Below are positions 59,056 through 64,000 of a stretch of DNA of 64,000 nt, in pieces (positions within the stretch are counted from its first letter, which is position 1; each line of letters starts with the position of its first letter). A model generated the notes under the pieces. The model did no database searches. It worked only from the letters and a program-made list of their open reading frames with translations, and was not told where the DNA came from. This DNA comes from Sapria himalayana (lineage: Eukaryota > Streptophyta > Magnoliopsida > Malpighiales > Rafflesiaceae): contig JAREIK010003088.1 in assembly GCA_029783825.1 (NCBI GenBank), positions 1,907,969-1,971,968 of the forward strand, in the 5' to 3' direction. The position numbers and the translations under genes were made by a program.

Positions 59056-62000
59056 GGTGTGGGCATAGACTTGAATTATTGAAGAAACCTACAATTATTA
59101 AAAATAAAATTACATATCATTCTCATGATTCATTTTGCTAAAAATAATGACCTAATGCAGATCTCCTTATTCAAAAATTAGTAATTGCAAATGCGAAATG
59201 ATTGAATTGTACCTCATGAGATTATTCCAGGCTATAACGAATCATGCACAGTCTATAAACTTTGCATGTATTCTCTGGGACAATAAAACCCAATGATTAT
59301 TGTATAAATATTTTTTCCTCAAAATCATAATGATGAAATGTATTTTTAATATCTAATTGATAAATAATAATCTATTAGTGGTCAAATAATCTATTCTATA
59401 AGTCTATAAATTCTCCTCGCTATGAAATTGATCATAAATTGATTACTTTTTTTTCTAGGTTTACTTTTTATTGTATACACTAACTTGCATTCTATTACAT
59501 GCTTAGCTGAAAGTTTCAAAATAAAATCTCATTTATTATTGAAGCTAATTGTACTTAGCTAATTAAATATAGTCTATCATCATTCTAAATGACCAAATGC
59601 CTCGGAAAGAATAGCTTGAATTTTGCAACTATCGAGAAAAGACATAAAACTAGAGCATAAAATACCAAAATGATAGTAAAAAAGTATAAGTAACATAGGG
59701 TGTGGGGTGGAACATATTTTTGGTTTATGTCGTAGAGTAATTGGAAGTACCAAGCCAAGTTGATACTCTGACCCAAATCTGTTGACATAGCAGTTGACTT
59801 GATTCAGGAATGCTATGAATATAGATTGCTCGTGGGATATGCCTTTGGATTGAGATAATCATGTTTATCAACCTTAATCTCCTCCTAGGGAGACTAAACT
59901 TTTATTTTGTGGGATATTATTACTTGAAGCCTCCTTGCTCTTGCTCCCAAGGGTCTCAATTAGGCATGAGATGGGTTCTCATGTTGTGCAGAGCTGGCAT
60001 AGATTCATTAAGAGTCACTTTGGCATGACTCAATTGGTCCACAATTAGGCATGTCCGTGCTGGGTCATGTCGGGCAATTTTGGGTCGTGCCAGGTTGTGT
60101 TGGTTAAGGCAGGCTGAAAGGGTCAATTAAAATTTTTTGGAATATTAATTTAATATTTATAAGAAATATTGAATATCAATATAATAAAATAAAAAATTAT
60201 AATGCATTATACTTTTAAATGAATTAGATCAATAATTAAAAATTAATTTATATTTGGCTCAATTCAAGATATCTTATAAAAAAAATACAATTCAAAATGT
60301 TGAATGACAAACTTAAACAAAAACATAAAAATATAAATAATAACTAATAACTTATGAGCATAAAATTATTACTATGATATATAATATAAGTAAAATCAGA
60401 AATAAAAAAAAATATGCTTCATAATTACATGTGTCATCACTAAGTGTCTATAGTATGATAGTGCAAATATATATTATCATCGTCATGTATAATTCTGAAG
60501 GTAGTGTTAGTTGACTTTAATATATTAGATGTCTCATAAGTCATTATTTATTATCAACTCTTTTGTTTTATATTGAATGTTTAATTTTGAATTTTTTTAA
60601 TCCTTCAAGCATGTAAGTGCTTTTATAATATATGTTCATAGTCTTGGTCTTTTATCTAAACTAATATTGGGGGCCAGAGAAAAAGTAGATTTTGATATTA
60701 TGTTAGATATTAAAGAGGTTATTAGATTTTGTGTCATCTTAAATAGTATGAGATAAGTTGATTCGTATGATGTTCATCAATTTAAAATATTTAAATTCTT
60801 ATTATCATTATATTTTATGATAAAATAATAATCGATAACTAAGTGCTAAGATAGTTCGTTTATATTCAACGGATTACTCTATTATTTACTTGTAGCTAAC
60901 TAAATGAAAAAGATATCATCTCTAAATACGGTATTTATATTCATACTCGAAGCTTCACTATAACTATCATATCTAATATCATAAAATATAAATATGCTAG
61001 TTATTTTTTTTAATGAAATCTTTAAGCTCGTTTGCTTGGTTTAAATAAGTGAATATGTATTTTAATAAATTTTTTACTCATTTCATCTTAATAATAAGAT
61101 TCATATAGGTAGCCAAGCAATGCAGAGTTGAAATGAATGACTTATATTTTAAATATTTGGTTTTTAAATTAATAGTCATGACACAAAATATAGAACATCC
61201 TCTCTATTTATTAATATATTATTAATATTGCATATGTACCCAAATATAATATAAATAGTGAGAATATACACAAGTGAATATACACAAGCCATACCTTGAC
61301 CCATGACTCGTGACTTGTGTTTGTGGACTTGCTAATGGTTAGACATGAGGCTCAGTTGGACCTAATCCAACACGACACGAATCGTGCAATGGGATGGCAT
61401 GACCATGGTCTAGGCATGGTTTTAGACCATGCCATGCTTGACTTGACACAATTATTTTGGGTAGTGCTTTGTGTTGTGCCTAGATTTCCCCATAATAACT
61501 TTCTAGAAAAATTGTGAGCATCATCTCATTCATTAATGTATTTATAAAATAATATATCACTCTCCTAATAAATAATATATAACTCTCCTAATACATGTAT
61601 TTATAAAATATTATGAATTTGATCTCTCAATCTCTTAAGTATAGTAAAATTTATAATGCATGTATTGTTTCATAAAATTCTCTTACTCAGTCCTGTCCAT
61701 ACTACATAATGGGTAGTCATATTATGATGAGTCAGTATGTCCTAATAATTAAGTAATATTATCATATAAGTAATATGAACTATTAGAATACATTGAGACT
61801 GCTAAATTATATAGTGGCTATAGTCAAATTAGTAGATTATCATAGATGAATAAGTTATGTGCATCAATCACCAGTCAGTCACTCATGTTATTCAACCTTA
61901 AGGTATATCATCTAATAAATGACTCGTAACAAATAAACATCTACCTTAAATCTCAATTGAGTTATTTCCTATAGTAGTACACTGATTATTTATTTTATTT

Positions 62001-62179
62001 TATTTTATTTTATTAAGTTCCACAAAGCCTGCACCAATTTGTGTGATAGGTCACTGTACTCTGGCATGCATGGCTTTGCACAGTTATGTACAACAATTAT
62101 ACACCACTAGAAGAAACTCCTCGATGCACTACTGCACATGTCTCTACTACAGTTACTAGAAGCAAGGATTAAAATATTA

Positions 62180-62385
62180 GTTTCTACGGATATATCGGTA
62201 CTTTGATTTTATGGATATATCGGATATATCAAAGATATATCGGTGTGTATCTGTATATGAGTATCAATCAAGGATAGATATATCGATCTTAATGAATATA
62301 TCGATACTTAGAATTTATGGATATATCGGAGATATATCGGTGGATATATCGGAGATATATCGGTGGATATATCGGAAATTTTTAT
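62180..62385. repeat. ggatatatcgga minisatellite
   Basis: Short units ggatatatcgg(a/t)gatatatcggt repeated about eight times with spacers, all in one orientation. Confidence 0.8.
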
Positions 62386-63004
62386 CTTTGACTAGAAGTG
62401 CTTCATCGTGCTCTACTCACATACAACTCTACTACACAACACCATAAGTGCGTCCACCATGTGCTACTACACATGCACACCTCCACCTTGCACCTTCACT
62501 GTGCACCTCCACACCTCAATGTGTGCTACTTGTACATGCATGCCTCCATCTTGTGCCTCCACCATGGTAGTTGATACCTACTCTAACTTCAATAGTAGAT
62601 TGACATTACACCTATCACACATTCGCTTATGGTTCGTACGTCCTCTCTCTTTGATATAATGATGAAAAATGAGGAAAAAAATAGTTCATTATTTTGAAAG
62701 CATAACGAGTATCTATAGTCGGGTGCTCCAATCCAAAAGAAAAAAAACTAGTAAATAAAAAAGCAAAAAAGAAAGTGACAAATCTCAATAGTGTAAATAT
62801 ATGAAAAGTAAATTACATATATTTATAATTAAAAAAATATTTAAATTAATACATTAGTGAAAGACATGGAATAAAAGGTAGATCATTAGAATCTTAAATG
62901 AAGATGATAGAAATATACATGTCTTAAATTTGTGTAATGATTATATTATATGAAGAATTAAAATTTATGTGATTGATACATAATTATTAAATATATGCAT
63001 GAGG

Positions 63005-63400
63005 TAGAGGTGTTAAAAAGACGGCATGGCATGCATCAAAAATGGCCAGCTTGGCATTACACGATCAGCTTGAGGTTGGTTGGTTTTGTGCTGGGTCGTG
63101 TTGAGTTAGGCTGGTCTATAGGTTTCAAGTGGGTCGGGCAGCTTGTGCCCAGCTAGAGGGACAACCTGACATAGTCGTGCTTGGCCTGACCTTTCCTGAC
63201 ATGGTCTAAAATTGTGCCGGCTCAAAGCATGGCTTGTGTCATGTTGGGACAAGGGGCGTCGGGCCTCGTGCCAGGCCAGGTACGACTTGGCTACCTGACC
63301 TGAAGGGATGGTTCAGCTGCACGGTCGGGTATCATGCTCTGGACTCTGGTTGGGTTTTGGGTGTGGTTTGATCGGACCATGCCGAATCCACCCGCATTTA
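63005..63400. mobile_element. decayed copy of MITE B
   Basis: Left terminus TAGAGGTGTTAAAAAG followed by tggcatggc/gggtcgtg-type motifs (C-to-T decayed interior). The right terminus is not recognisable. Confidence 0.5.
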
Positions 63401-64000
63401 TTTAAACAAAATAATTTTTTATTAAAAAACTTGCCTCACTTTATACCCATGATGGGGTTTTTTAAAATTATTAATACATGTTTGGCTGACAGCGTACATG
63501 TGGGGTGGTCCATACCCACATGGGTGAGCAACACATGGTTCCCCCATAGCTCTTATCGTTGCGTCGCCCTAACTTTCTAGAATCTATGGGATGTAACGGT
63601 TAGCCCAATCTCAACTTGTGGTATATGAAAGGAGTCAACATAAAGATAGAATTAGATCTAATCTCAAAGATTTCACAGCTTAGTTGGGTTTGCAGTTTGC
63701 CTATGATCTAATATATCATATTTTTTGGTGTATTGTTCAATATTTCATTTAAGGTGTCTATATTAATGTTTATATTAAAATTATTATTTATGTTTATATT
63801 ATTATTTTTGCCTATGATCTAATCTCAAAGATCCCACATGCATTTCTACAAGATTTTTATTATTCATATTAAAATTATTTATGTTTATATTAATGTTAAT
63901 TTCATTATCATCATTAAAATTATTATTTGTCAATTTTAATTTTTACTAGCTTATTAATTATATTTTAAATTATATTTTTAAATGAAATATTATTTTATAT

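Larger units (their letters stand above)
59064..64000. other. AT-rich repeats, no gene seen
   Basis: Contains decayed MITE B relatives at about 60045-60125 (gtccgtgctgggtcatgtcg), 61290-61470, and 63005-63400 (left end TAGAGGTGTTAAAAAG preserved). There is a tatatcgg minisatellite at 62180-62385 and a short ctccacctt/catgcctcc-rich patch at 62440-62570. No long coding frame with recognisable similarity. Confidence 0.5.

Noticed and set aside
58530..59082. Ala/Gly/Arg/Pro-rich frames on both strands
   Set aside because: Compositional frames of a GC-rich MITE bounded by a perfect TIR and TSD.
1..64000. CRISPR arrays, operons, prokaryotic mobile elements
   Set aside because: Introns, plant gene families and retroelements show a plant nuclear genome; the tandem repeats have no spacer structure.

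Overview
This window is nuclear DNA from a flowering plant. The evidence is plant-type gene families (SLU7, a LanC-like GCR2/GCL protein, GH3 beta-xylosidases, a type I MADS-box gene, CULLIN4), long AT-rich introns up to 5 kb, abundant (TA)n/(CA)n microsatellites, and a Ty1/Copia element primed by tRNA-iMet. The CULLIN4 protein looks somewhat monocot-like, but I cannot name the species.

Layout. 0-2.4 kb: the 5' end of a second SLU7 copy (minus strand), forming one arm of a large inverted duplication. 2.4-8.9 kb: a six-exon LanC-like gene (minus) that reads as intact; its introns host two inverted copies of a hAT-like non-autonomous transposon, a Copia relic and minisatellites, and a third transposon family lies just upstream. 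9.8-13.4 kb: no gene seen. 13.4-25.3 kb: two GH3 beta-xylosidase genes head to head over a 464-bp divergent promoter. The minus-strand gene is intact; the plus-strand one is a pseudogene with several independent lesions plus a 5.0-kb young Copia insertion (TSD TGTAT, near-identical LTRs). 25.3-33 kb: a tandemly duplicated AT/CA block and a degenerate CACTA-type transposon. 33.1-43.0 kb: the complete ten-exon SLU7 gene (plus), whose 5' end is the other inverted arm. 43.5-45.4 kb: a polypurine minisatellite. 45.8-46.6 kb: an intronless M-alpha MADS gene. 47-49 kb: a short solo LTR and a hairpin element. 49.3-55.3 kb: the first three exons of CULLIN4, with no later exon recognised in the remaining 8.7 kb. 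55.3-64 kb: AT-rich repeats, including one well-preserved GC-rich hAT-type MITE and several decayed relatives.

The host genes do not form one pathway: SLU7 acts in splicing, CUL4 in ubiquitin ligation, the LanC-like protein probably in the cytosol, the xylosidase in the cell wall, and the MADS protein in the nucleus. The most unusual window-wide signals are five apparent GC-AG introns among about 25 reconstructed, the SLU7 inverted duplication about 31 kb apart, and a set of TIR elements that each carry GC-rich internal repeats or palindromes.
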